DNA from: Helianthus annuus
Lineage: Eukaryota > Streptophyta > Magnoliopsida > Asterales > Asteraceae
Direction: 5' to 3'
Length of the DNA stretch: 64,000 bases
Assembly: GCF_002127325.2 (NCBI RefSeq)
Contig: NC_035439.2
Location: 144,045,330 to 144,109,329, forward strand
Numbering within the stretch: position 1 is the first letter of the stretch; each line of letters opens with the position of its first letter. Both the position numbers and the translations under genes were made by a program. The notes under the pieces were generated by a model. That model did not search any database, had not been told where the DNA came from, and saw only the letters and a program-made list of their open reading frames with translations. Shown piece by piece: positions 11,405 to 22,440 of this stretch.

Positions 11405-14400
11405 TGTAAGACCCTAACACGTAATTAACAAAAGTCGCAGCGGAAGTTCATGCCATAAAATTTCTTTCATTATAAACCTTATGTCTTACTTGAAAGTTCA
11501 CTTTTAAAATAACTCTTTTATATTGAATACATCAAAAGTTGACTGAATTATAGAATAAATCATAACTTATGTATAACAAATTACATCCTTAGACAACCCC
11601 GTACAATCCTTCATGTGACTCGGTCCTCGATCTTTATTCCTTGATGATCCTCCGTGACCCGTACAACCTACACTCACCACATACATTCATCACATTAGTA
11701 CACAATACATAAACAAGATTCCATCTCGTACACTTCCTATTGCGTTATCATTCTATTTTTAAGCATTTCAACTGCGTATCCATATTCTGGTGAGGCTTCA
11801 ATAATGTACCTGCATTACTTATCATTCACAAGGCACACTATTAATAACATATTACCCAACGTATCTAAATCATGCACACATACATTTTTACATGTATACA
11901 TACACATCTACATACGCACTTACCTTCCTACATCTCTACATACATGCATATACTCATACATACCTTCATATATACCAATTACATATCTGCATACACACAT
12001 ACATTACTACGTCTCTACATACGTTCATATACACATACGTATCTTCATATATACATAAAATACACATCTACGTACATACATGCTTTACTATACCTCTACT
12101 TACTTGCATACACTCATACGTACCTTCATATATACTTAAATACACATCTACATATGTACATACACTAATATGTACATGTCCAAGATCTTACATACCTCAT
12201 ATATATCCATACATGAATTACATGGTGCTTAGACTTGAGTTTGCAACTTATAAGTGTCGAGGGAACACTCGAAATCATGTTTAAAAGGCTTGCCATAAAC
12301 CACGGATAATATACCGAAGCCTACGATGCATATATAACATAAATAACTAATTTTCAGCTTTTTGGACATGGGAAGGGCGTCGGCGACGGCCCTAGGGGGC
12401 GTCGGCGACGGCCCTTGCATTTGCCCGTAGCCCAAACCTCCGTAGACAGCAAGATAACCCGTCAGCAAAACTGACATTTCCAGAGGGCGTCGGCGACGGC
12501 CCATGTGGGCGTCGGCGACGGCCTCTCAAAAGTTGGTTTTTCCTGCTGTGTTGTTTCGTCGTTCGCGCGCACTAAAACTTGCATAACTTTCAACCCGTTT
12601 ATCCATTTAACCTCCCGTTTCTTCCTACATGCTTGTAAATTGGTTCCCTACCCTATGGACTCAAAATCCCACATCCGGGTTAAGGAAATTCTTAACTTAT
12701 GCGCTATCGGCTTATTATTCATTCACGGTTTATTCGACCCGTTCATGTTTTCATCAATCAACACTTTCGTTTTAACATCAAGACTGCATTTTGACCCGTT
12801 ACATCTACTTAACAGAAATCATTGGTTTCATACCACACATCCGTATTGGTCCTCAATTAACTTACTTAACTAACTAGCACATAACTTTACATAAACAACT
12901 AAGAAGCGATTACGGAAATCACTTACCTTTTTGCGTCCGTTCCCTTGCCTCCTTTTGACCCGTTTGCCTTTCTTGCTTGAGTCCATTTCCACATGATCCC
13001 TATACTTTCAAGTCATTATGTCCACATCATAGTTAGTATGCACGTTTGTTCATATCACATCCATTTCTAACTCTTAATTATATAGACTTTCATTAGTCAA
13101 ACATTAACATGCATACGACATAAACCGACAACCACATTGTTTACATTCTCTTAATCAAATTTATCATCATGCATACCCATGCATAATTGTCCTAACACAT
13201 ATACATAATTCTTTAAAATCTCATAAACACATTCATACGTTTAATCGTGTGACTCGCATATTCGTTGACCTTTCCGAAAAGTCAATGGTCATGCTTACTT
13301 ATTTCCAACTTATGAACATACACACACATTTATCTTGATATGATAGATTATTGTAATCACAACATACACATTTCACTTCACGCCATGTGGTACATACAAC
13401 TACATGATCACTTAATTTCATACCCTATGTTCACAAAATCATTTTCATGTAATCGTAACATCATATTTAACTAGTAGTCCACAACTTCCACATTTAGTAC
13501 ACGTTCATTCTACATTACCATTATGCCACTAATCCGCCTCAAGGTGTGCACCACCTTTCAAGCTTTGAGTACTAGTTCCTAAAGCATACTTTTACTAAAT
13601 CACATCATTAACTACTACCCATATGTATCTCATTCAAAACACGTATCTCATGCTAATCTTAACTATCAATACTACATTATCACATCCTATGCCAAGTTAC
13701 TCAATTCTTGCATACAATTTCCCTTCCTATCTTCACCTAGTCATTTCATCAAACACTTGGTGTGCGTACACCATTCAATGCACAATGTACAACTAACTCA
13801 TGCATAATCTTCCAAGTTCTTATCTTCATTCATCAAATTCAACCAAATATCATACATACTCTATAATATACACAATTCATCTAACAAGAATTTATCTAAT
13901 GCCTCACACTACATCATGATTTGAACAAGACTTGGACATGGGTGAAACACCCATGTCATCTTCATCACCCAACTAGTGGGTTTTCATCTTAAACATCAAC
14001 TTACTTGAAATTACATACAAAATAAGTTCTAGTTGATGCTTCTAATACCTAATCATGCTTAGTTTCATACGAATTCATGGATTTGATCATAACCCATTTC
14101 CAAAAAGATTATCAAATAAGAATCTACAACTTACCAAGTGATTTATAGGGCTAGATGATCAAGAATTCATGTACATGCATTAGATTTGGGCTGAATTCCC
14201 TTTTCAATTTGATGAAATTGCATCTTTTGAGCATTCTCCCCTTCTTCTCTCTTGTTGGTGTCGACACACACACACACCAAACACATACAACTACTGACTT
14301 TTGCACTTAACCAAAACTTCATCTCAAATCTTTAATTTCAGCCCCTCTTGTTTGTTATTTGCTCATAATTGTCCCAATTTCATTCCTTATTTGTTTTGAC

Positions 14401-14599
14401 TAACTATGTAACTAGGTTAGGTAGCCTAGTCATCTTATTTTAAGTTTTATCATTTAAAACATATGGCAAATGTAAACATTCAAGTTTTGGGGCGTTACAC
14501 ATACAATTAACTAGGTTAAATAGCCTAGTTATTTATTTCACGATATATCATATAAGGACATATAGCGAATATAAACATTCGAGTTTTTGGGGCGTTACA
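11405..14599 (-). repeat. 5' LTR of the LARD-type element (complete)
   Basis: 3,195 bp, with termini TGTAAGACCC on the plus-strand left and GGCGTTACA on the right. It supplies the 339 bp missing from the other copy. It is followed by AATCT, the expected 5-bp TSD, whose partner is lost with the other end. Confidence 0.9.
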
Positions 14600-14887
14600 A
14601 ATCTGAACCTTGGAGGTTGCTTCAGGTGAGGGTTCTCGGGCCAATAAGACAAGGCCCATCAATGATCAACCAAGGCCCGGTTGCTAAGCCTACTTCTGGT
14701 CAAGTTAAGTTGAAGTCTAAAAAATAGTTGTTTCCAATGCCTTAGGTTCTAAATGATGCAAATGACAATGATGATTATGTGGATACTTATTATGATGGTT
14801 TTGTTTGTATGATGTCTTTGGTTTGTTTCTATTTCGTAGCCTTATTAATAAAGTTTGCCTAGGGTATCGTCCGCTTTCCCAAAAAAA
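14600..14887 (+). mobile_element. 3' end of a poly(A)-tailed retroposon (LINE-like)
   Basis: A short coding tail ending ...KLKSKK then a stop (about 14725), a 3' region, AATAAA near 14851 and seven A residues (14881-14887), directly joined to the ALA3-like coding sequence. The 5' side is cut by the LARD-type LTR. The 3' end resembles the LINE tail at 17160-17192 (TTAATAAAGTT), so a LINE is likely but no RT is present. Confidence 0.5.
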
Positions 14888-15376
14888 GTAGCGTATAGTC
14901 GCTTCAAAAGTTATAAAGAAGTTTATGCTACATGCTTAGAAGACTACATTTGTGGTTGAACATGGTTTCATATTGGTAATCGCGTATAACTTTGCGATTG
15001 CTTCTAGTACGACTGGTTTAACATCTGCTGGAAAGATATTGGAGGTGTGGGAAGCACGGCTGCGTTTACATGTCTTGTCATAACTGTATATTTGCGTCTT
15101 TTTATGATGTGCAACACAGTTACAAGGTGACACAGTATAAGTGTTGGTGGCAGCATTTTAGCATGGTTCATATTCATCTTTATATACTCTCTTGTTTTTG
15201 TTAATAAGGTACGCACCGCCTCTTCTTTACTTTGTTAATGTACGATTGTTATTAACATCTAATCTAATCTAAATACTAATAAAAGACTCCAATTAGTGGC
15301 ACATGTCAATCTCTCCTTTAACCTCACAATTTTACTTTTAATATATTTAAAAATAATTTTGTTATCATTATCATTA

Positions 15377-15909
15377 GGGGTATTGGATTTTAATAATCCC
15401 AAGTTTCACTGATTGGCCAGTAATAATCCCAACTTCAAAAATTGCCTACAACAGTCCCAACTTGTAAGATTTTGGCCACCAATGATCCTTGTCTAACTGG
15501 GTTATAACCCAGTTAGCTTTTTGAAGTTTTGAGCGGCGGAGAAGGTCACTAGAGGTTGGAGATGACAAGTGGTGGTCTCCTTTGGTGGTTTCAGGGGTAA
15601 AGAAGGTCGTCGGAATAAGTTGCAGGTCACCGGAGTTGCGTAGATGGTGGAAATTTTAAACTTTTGAGAAGTGGAGAAGATTACAGGAGGTCGGAGATGA
15701 TTGGTGGTGGTCTCGTTTGGTGGTTTCAGGGGTAAAACGGGTCGCCGGAATAAGTTGCAGGTCACCAGCCCAACAAGATTATAACCCAGTTAGACAAGGA
15801 TCACTGGTGGCCAAAATCTTACAAGTTGGGACTGTTGTAGGCAATTTTTGAAGTTGGGATTATTACCGGCCAATTAGTAAAACTTGAGATTATTAAAATC
15901 CAATACCCC
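15377..15909. mobile_element. Mutator-like MITE with internal duplication
   Basis: Terminal inverted repeats over 100 bp long starting GGGGTATTGGATTTTAATAA, flanked on both sides by the 9-bp duplication TTATCATTA (15368-15376 and 15910-15918). The centre holds two copies of a 138-bp unit (around 15525 and 15663). No transposase. The 9-bp TSD is characteristic of Mutator-like elements; the TSD sequence is low complexity, which slightly weakens it. Confidence 0.85.
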
Positions 15910-15994
15910 TTATCATTATCCTTATTATTATTATTACTATTTACTTAATTATCCAATAAACATAACATCCATTCCTTCTTAATTATTTAAGATT

Positions 15995-17192
15995 TCTGTG
16001 ACGAAGACTAAGAAAAACGGGGGACTTGGGATTTCTAAGTTAAGGGATGTAAATTTTGCCCTTCTGGCTAAATGGGCGTGGAGATTTAAGACTCAAAAGG
16101 GTAGCATTTGGCGTAAAGTGGTGGAGTTGGTTCATGGTGGGAGAGGTCGGTGGGTGTTCTTGCCTAATAATCGTGGATTCAAAGGTTGTTGGATTTCCAT
16201 GGTCAAGGAGATGGAAAGACGGTCGTTAAAAAGGAAGGCGTTCGCCTCTTTTATAACGGCTAAGGTGGGTAACGGCTTGTCGGTTAATTTTTGGTCCGAC
16301 CTTTGGGTTGGATCGACAATTTTAAAACATCGGTGGCCTAATCTTTAAAAAATAGATCGAGATAAAGATTGTACGGTAGCGGAGCGGTTTATACAGGATA
16401 ATGATGGGACGCGATTTTGTCCGAGGTGGAAACGGGGTTTGGTTTCGATCGCGGAGTTTTCAGAATTGCAAGATACTCAGTTTCTTTTATCTAATGTTGC
16501 TTTAACAGGTTCAAAGGATAAATGGTTATGGGGAGCGGATGTTAAAGATTCCTTCACAGTGGCGATGGTTAAACAATTATATAGAGAGGATAATGAGGTG
16601 GGCCGTGACCATAAAATGCGATGGGAGTCTTGGGTGCCGTCGACGGTGAATATCTTTGTTTGGAGAGCTGAAATGGATCGTATTCCAACTAAAGCGGCTT
16701 TGATTAGACGAAGGATAAACATTCAAGATGGTGCGTGTGCCTTGTGCGGTTTCGGAGAGGAAGACGTGATGCATCTTTTCACGGGGTGTAGTTTTGCTTT
16801 TGGAGTCTGGGATTCAGTTGGCCGTTGGTGTAATATTATGCCTATTATGGCTTTTGATTTTAAAGATTTGTTGGGCATTCACGAGCAGGTTTCCGGGTGC
16901 AAGTGGGCGAAAAAAGTGATTAGAGGTATCGTTATGATTTCTTGTTGGGTGTTATGGATAAAGCGGAATGATAAAGTTTTCCACGGCTCTTCTCCGAAGG
17001 TTGTTGATGCGGTTGCTTTAGTCAAATCTGGGTCTTTTTTGTGGTTAAAAAGTAGGTCTAAATTTTCCGACTTATTATGGAAAGACCGGGTGCATAATCC
17101 TTTGTATATGATGTAAGTTGGTTGGTTGGCGGCCCTTGCTTCGAGGGCTTGCCTTGTTTGTTTTCTTAATAAAGTTCACTGTTAAAAAAAAA
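15995..17192 (+). pseudogene. 5'-truncated LINE ORF2 C-terminus (zf-RVT region)
   Basis: The reading frame gives KKNGGLGISKLRDVNFALLA, then KVGNGLSVNFWSDLW, and the zf-RVT cysteine motif CALCGFGEEDVMHLF, typical of the C-terminal end of plant L1-type ORF2. One in-frame TAA at 16346-16348 splits it. The stop at 17114-17116 is followed by AATAAA and a poly(A) run ending at 17192. The 10-bp duplication ATTTAAGATT flanks it (15985-15994 and 17193-17202), proving a single target-primed insertion of an already truncated copy. Confidence 0.92.
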
Positions 17193-17362
17193 ATTTAAGA
17201 TTCCTCCATTATGGCAATATAAATCAACACATAAATTCTTAAAAATTAATGATATTTTAAACTATAAATAATATAAAACACTGTGATTATAATAAAATAT
17301 ATGAATGAAAAATCAACATAGTATCAATTATTTAGTATCTATTATTATATGATATTATACAT

Positions 17363-17775
17363 GGGTAGGGCTAGATAGAAAACCCTATCTATATAAAAAA
17401 CCCTAGAAAACCCAACCTCCCGACATTTTTTTTTTTGAAAAAAATAACACATGTAATATACATGTTTTTAAGAGTTTTGGGCCAAAAAAATCAAAAAAGC
17501 GCCGAAGGGATAATTTAAAAAAAAAAAAATTTCAGCAACTTTCAGCATTTTTGTCTAACACATGTTAGGCACTGAATTTTGTTTATTTTTTAAAAAAAAA
17601 TCCCTTCGGCGCTTTTTTGTTTTTTGTTTTGGCCCAAAACACTCTAAAACATGTATATTACATGTGTAATTTTTTTCAAAAAAAAAAAAATGTCGGGAGG
17701 TTGGGTAAAAATGGGGGGAGATTTGGGTTTTCAGAGTTTTCTAAGAATTTTAGGGTTTTTTGTCTAGCATTACCC
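17363..17775. mobile_element. Foldback MITE with long inverted arms
   Basis: Left arm GGGTAGGGCTAGA...CCTCCCGACA...GCGCCGAAGGGA and right arm TCCCTTCGGCGC...TGTCGGGAGG...TCTAGCATTACCC are inverted complements around a short centre near 17545. Almost the whole element folds on itself. Flanking duplications are not clear, so the superfamily is open. Confidence 0.6.
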
Positions 17776-17974
17776 TATTATCTATTATCTATATATATTA
17801 ATAAGTTATATTTATATTTGTATTTATATTTATTTATTATTTATTAATTTATAACATTTGAGAAATAGTGTCTATTTTTTTTTGTTGTCCTTTGCTAATG
17901 GTTTTTTTTCTATTTTTTCTTTTGGTGAACTATAATATTATTTATTTTTATTATAAAACTTCGGATCTTAATGG

Positions 17975-18525
17975 TAATGGGTCGGGTTTGGGACGGGTTT
18001 AAGTAATCCCAAACCCAAACCCGATTAGATAAGCTTGTCCCAAACCCGTCGGGTTTTTAGCGGGTAAATACCCATTGGGTATCGGGTATACCCGCGGGTT
18101 TCGGGTAAACCCATTAATTTAAAAAGATTACTCATTTGGTATACTCATCTTAAAACTCATTGGGTATCTATCGGGTAACTACTAACCGGTTACATTTTGT
18201 ATTGTTATTATAAAAATATATATCAAATAACTACAATGTATACGGAATAGAATACCTACATGTGTAAAAAATGGATGTATCATATATATACATATTAATA
18301 ATATAAAAGAAATTATATCGGGTATACAATCGGGTAAACGGGTACACTTTATCGGGTAATTGGGTCGGGTAAACGGGTATATCACTAAATCCCAAACCCG
18401 TCCCAAACCCGCGAAAAAAATAAAAACTATTCCCAAACCCGTCCCAAACCCGATTAACCGACCCCAAACCCGTCCCAAATGTGTCGGGTTTCGGGTTTAC
18501 CCATCGGGTTCGGGTTTGATTGCCA
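17975..18525. repeat. Low-complexity CGGGT/ACCCG repeat
   Basis: Irregular runs of GGGTTTGGGACGGGT, CGGGTAAAC and their complements on both strands. It resembles telomere repeat only superficially; the plant unit TTTAGGG is not arrayed. It may be the interior of an old TIR element, but I could not define ends. Confidence 0.5.
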
Positions 18526-18557
18526 TCCCTAGACTTATAACTTTCCCCATAGTTAAA

Positions 18558-20999
18558 GAGTTAAATGCCCGGATAGTCCCTGTGGTTTGGCCTTTTTTCA
18601 CCTTTAGTCTTTAACTTTCTAAAATTACAGCAATAGTCCCCAACTTTTTCAATTTCGTTCCCGGATAGTCCCCAACTTTTTCAATTTCGTTCCCGGATAG
18701 TCCCTAGCGCAGATGGAGGTTAGTCTTTTCAATTAAGTGGGTGTGAAATGACTTAAATACCCCTACTATTAAAAATAAAAAAAATAAAATTAAAATAAAT
18801 TAAACCAATCAATAATGAAAATTAAGTTAAAACTTTAAAATAATAAAAAAAAAAACTACCCACACCCCAAGTCGTCTTCGTCTTCTTCCCCTATCACCAC
18901 CACAATCGCCGTCTACTACCTCCGGCAACCACCCTCCACTATCACCTTTTAGTTTCTCCTACAACTCACCTGTTACTTCACACTACACCCCCTATCTTTT
19001 TACAGAATCGCCATCCCCATCGTTATCAAGTTATCAAAGAACCACCATCACTACCATGTTCAAAGTAGCGCCACCGGCCTCCCCATGTTCAAATCAAAAT
19101 GGTCCGATTCAGCATCCCCATCGTCATTGATGTGTAATGATTTTCATATTTGTAATGATTCAGCATCCCCATCGCGTTGACCTGTGACAATTTTCAAATG
19201 TACTACATAATGACTTTTGTTTTCCGATTTGATCTCAACGATGACCTGGCATCTGATCAGATGTCCGATTAGTTCTAGTTTCTTGGGTGGATTGATCAAC
19301 AAATGGACTACGTTTGTTGCTAATTAACCGATTAGATTCAATGTGTTGGGCAAATGGGTATGAATTTGTAACAATCCACTTTATGTGGGTCTTACTTTGA
19401 TTCATGGAGCTACTGCAAAAAGGTGCAGGTGGGTTTTTTGTTTTTTGATTTGTAGAATGTAGACCCAATAAAGAAGAAGAATGGGGAAGTTGAAGTGGTC
19501 GCCAGAATAATGGGGTAGCGACAATTCAGAGTGAAGGGTTGGGTACGGTGGTGAAAGTTGGATGGTGGTTAGAGGGGGTAATCTTGACCCAAAGTCTTCC
19601 AAGTGGGTCAGTTTAGGTTGCTTTTAAAATTATATGGGTTGGTTTGGATAAGATGTTTTAACTAAATGGGTCACAATAGGTCACTTGAAATTCCATCTTG
19701 TTATTTTCGGGTCAAAGCGGGTTGACAACATTAAAGAAATGGGTCGATGTGGGTTAGTGTCTTAAAGAAACGGGGCAGGTTTCGGATCGGAATGGGTTTC
19801 GAGCCGGCACAAGTATCCGCACGAGACGGGTTACGGCACGGAACGGATTTTGGATCGGAACGGGTTTAGTTTGAATTGAGTTACGGGCCGAGACGGGTTT
19901 TGACGCTAGCCGTTTCGACGCGAGCCGTTTCGATCTGAGCCGTTTCGACCCGAGCCGTTTCGACGCGAACCGTTTCGACCTGTACCGTTTCGACGCGAGT
20001 CGTTTCGACCTGTACCGTTTCGACGCATACCGTTTCGACCTGTACCGTTTCGACGCGTACCGTTTCAATCTGTATCATTAGGATAACACTCTTCTTCTAT
20101 AAACTTTTGACATACTGTTTCAACCTACAATTTCTTACAAGAATTATATTCTTAACAAGCAAAGAGTTTCTATAAACATAAAAGTTACCAATTAACCCTC
20201 TCACGATTCTTAGACAACATTTTGAATCCTCGACCAGAATGTCATCATAATAGACACTATCTCGGAAGTAGAATCAACATCGTGAGAATATTTGTTGGAT
20301 TTAATCAACATATTCTCTGCAGATGATGGATATAATAAAGTTTCATGAGCTTTGTTCTAATCATTGCAAGATGTGAACTTCGCAGTGAATTTATACTGGA
20401 AATTTCATCAGTGATGCAAAGATGATATTATGAAGAGCTGAAGATGGATTCACTTGATGTACAATCTCTCTTTTTTAAAAAAAAAAAAACATTTTTTAAC
20501 CAAACCGACCCGACCCAACCTGAAACTCATTCTGACCCGAACCCGTTCTGACCCGAACCCGTTTTGACCCGAACCAAAACAACCCTTATTTTAATTGACC
20601 CGTTTCGACCCGAACCCGTCTTGACCCATGACCCGACCCGACCCAACCCGACCCGATCCGTTTGCCAGGTCTAATGGTGGTAGTGGTGAAAGGTGGAGAT
20701 GGTGGTGGTGGTGAAGAATTAGGAAGAAGAGGTGTGTTTGGATTGAAGATGAATCTAAATATGAGAAAGAAGAGGTGTGTTTGGATTGAAGGTGGTTATT
20801 GATTTAAAGTTTATTTTTTAATAGTAAGGGTATTTAGGTCATTTCACACCCACTTAACTGAAAAGACTAACCTACATCCGCGTTAGAGACTATCCGGGAA
20901 CGAAATTGAAAAAGTTGGGGACTATAGCTTTAATTTTAGAAACTTAGAGACTAAAGGTGAAAAAGGCCAAACCACAGGGACTATCCGGGCATTTAACTC
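18558..20999. mobile_element. Mutator-like element, GAGTTAA family, 2.4 kb
   Basis: Terminal inverted repeats of about 200 bp starting GAGTTAAATGCCCGGATAGT, with a perfect 9-bp duplication ATAGTTAAA at 18549-18557 and 21000-21008. The interior has no transposase; it holds pyrimidine-rich DNA, a 15-bp minisatellite and GACCCGAACCCG-type repeats (20500-20670). It is the longest of five members of this family here and sits inside a Helitron. Confidence 0.88.
19909..20078. repeat. 15-bp minisatellite, about 11 copies
   Basis: Consensus CCGTTTCGACGCGAG with CCTGTA/CGCGTA variants. Because the unit is a multiple of three, two minus-strand frames stay open and encode 5-residue repeats (KR-Y/L-A/R-S and VETV-x). 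Nothing else suggests a protein. Confidence 0.85.
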
Positions 21000-21748
21000 A
21001 TAGTTAAATGAGTTTAGATTTTTATCAGTTTTTGTTTGGACTTTTTCCTTATATATGATCGTCGTTCGGTTGCTACTTAGCACGTTGTTTGGTCCTTCAC
21101 TTTTTAACATGTATCGATATTGTATTGAGAAATAGTGCATATTTTGTCTTTTGAGGGTTTGTCCTTTGTGTTTATGTTTTTTTTCTTTTTGTTTTGGTGA
21201 ACTTTAATGTTTTTCATTTTCTTCGTAGTTAATTGAGTTTAATTTTTTTTATTAGTTTTTGTTTTACGTTTTTTTCATGGATATGATCGTTGTTTGGTCG
21301 CTACTTAGTACGGTGTTTAGTGGTCACATTTGATCCCTCAAGTTTTTTTTAGTCCTCGACTTTTTAATATGTGTCGGTATAAATTCGACTTTATCTACGT
21401 TTCACGTCACGTAAGCCGCTTTTTGTTAGAAATTCGTGTTTTAATATCATTTTGATCGTTGTTCGGTTACTACTCGGCTGGTAGCACGGTTTTACATCAT
21501 CTTCCTGCAACGCGGGGGCTAAAGACTAGTAATATAATAATGTCTTATATATTAATAGTTGATATATTTGATGTTTAACTTCAGGGGACCTATTTCACCA
21601 TCTATGTACTAAAGAGCACTGCCTACTTGTATCTGCTAGCCATTCTTGTTCCCATTGTTGCCCTTTTGGGTGACTTTCTGTATCAAGGGTGAGCTTTTCT
21701 TTCTGTTGTATTTAACGGGGAGTTGGTTAATTTAACTTTAACGTATTA

Positions 21749-22205
21749 GTAGGGGTGCAAACGAGCTGAGCCGAGCCCGGGCTCGACCAGGCTCGATCTC
21801 GGTTAACTTATGAGATCAAAACCGGGAAAAAACGTAAAATAAAGACACGTATTTCTTACGCCAGGCAACTCACATGACGTAAAATGTAGACGAAGTCGAA
21901 TTTATGCCAACAACTTTATTGAAGTTTAGGGGTTGTATGACAACTTTATTGAAGTTTAGGAGTAGAAACATAAATTGGTTAAAGAAAAAATAGAATAATT
22001 AAACATTAATGGGTTTAAATAAAAGTTTACACTAAAGGACGAGATAGATTAAAAGATAAAATAACTACTAGTGCTCCTCTTAATGAAAACTAATATTACA
22101 ATAAGGCTCAACGAGCCTGACGAGCTTCACATGTCAGGCTAGAGCTCGGGATCGATAAATAAATGTGCTTTATTTTAGGCTCAGGCTCGGCTCGTTTGCA
22201 CCCGT
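21749..22205. mobile_element. hAT MITE (GGGTGCAAACGAG ends)
   Basis: Inverted ends GTAGGGGTGCAAACGAG and CTCGTTTGCACCCGT, with a perfect 8-bp duplication ACGTATTA at 21741-21748 and 22206-22213. No transposase. It lies in the long ALA3-like intron. Confidence 0.85.
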
Positions 22206-22440
22206 ACGTATTATATATTCTTATGTTCCCCTTAAAGTCAAAGGGAACAAGATGTAATATGAACGATTGGATGAAGATATGTAGGGTTGTAAACGAACCG
22301 AACGAACACGAACAAGGCTTTGTTCGTGTTCGTTTGTTAAGGAAATAAATGTGTTCACGAACGGTTCATGAACACTTACCGAACGAGATTTTATGTTCGT
22401 GTTTGTTCATTAAGAAAATGAGCGTGTTCACGAACACAAA

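Larger units (their letters stand above)
6176..14599 (-). mobile_element. Non-autonomous long-LTR retrotransposon (LARD-type), young
   Basis: Two direct repeats, 6176-9033 and 11405-14599, flank a 2.37-kb interior with a primer site at one end and a polypurine tract at the other, both on the minus strand. Over the shared 2,858 bp I find only two substitutions (in the ACATAC-rich tract and at about 8404/13977) and one 2-bp CA-repeat slip, so insertion was recent. The interior has no gag, protease, RT or integrase; it must be moved by another element's proteins. The LTR ends (TGTAACGCCCC...TCTTACA), the TTCCGCTG block near the inner end and the polypurine context resemble the chromoviruses in this window. 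The outer 339 bp of the left LTR is missing. Confidence 0.9.
17788..21529 (+). mobile_element. Non-autonomous Helitron (contains a nested Mutator element)
   Basis: The 5' end TCTATATATATTAATAAG follows an A; the 3' end has a short stem with loop AAC (CCTGCAACGCGGGG) about 8 bases before CTAG at 21526-21529, followed by T. Insertion between A and T without duplication, TC start and CTAG end fit plant Helitrons. No RepHel protein. The element includes an 18558-20999 insertion, so the original length was about 1.3 kb. It ends 55 bp before an ALA3-like exon. Confidence 0.65.

Noticed and set aside
15268..15300. Second Helitron 5' end, TCTAAATACTAATAAAAG
   Set aside because: A good start after an A, but no matching hairpin plus CTAG end can be paired with it before the one used by 17788-21529.
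17975..18525. Interstitial telomere repeat
   Set aside because: Units are CGGGTAAAC/GGGTTTGGG mixtures, not TTTAGGG arrays.
19754..20078. Basic repeat protein on the minus strand
   Set aside because: Direct translation of a 15-bp minisatellite; two frames are open equally.
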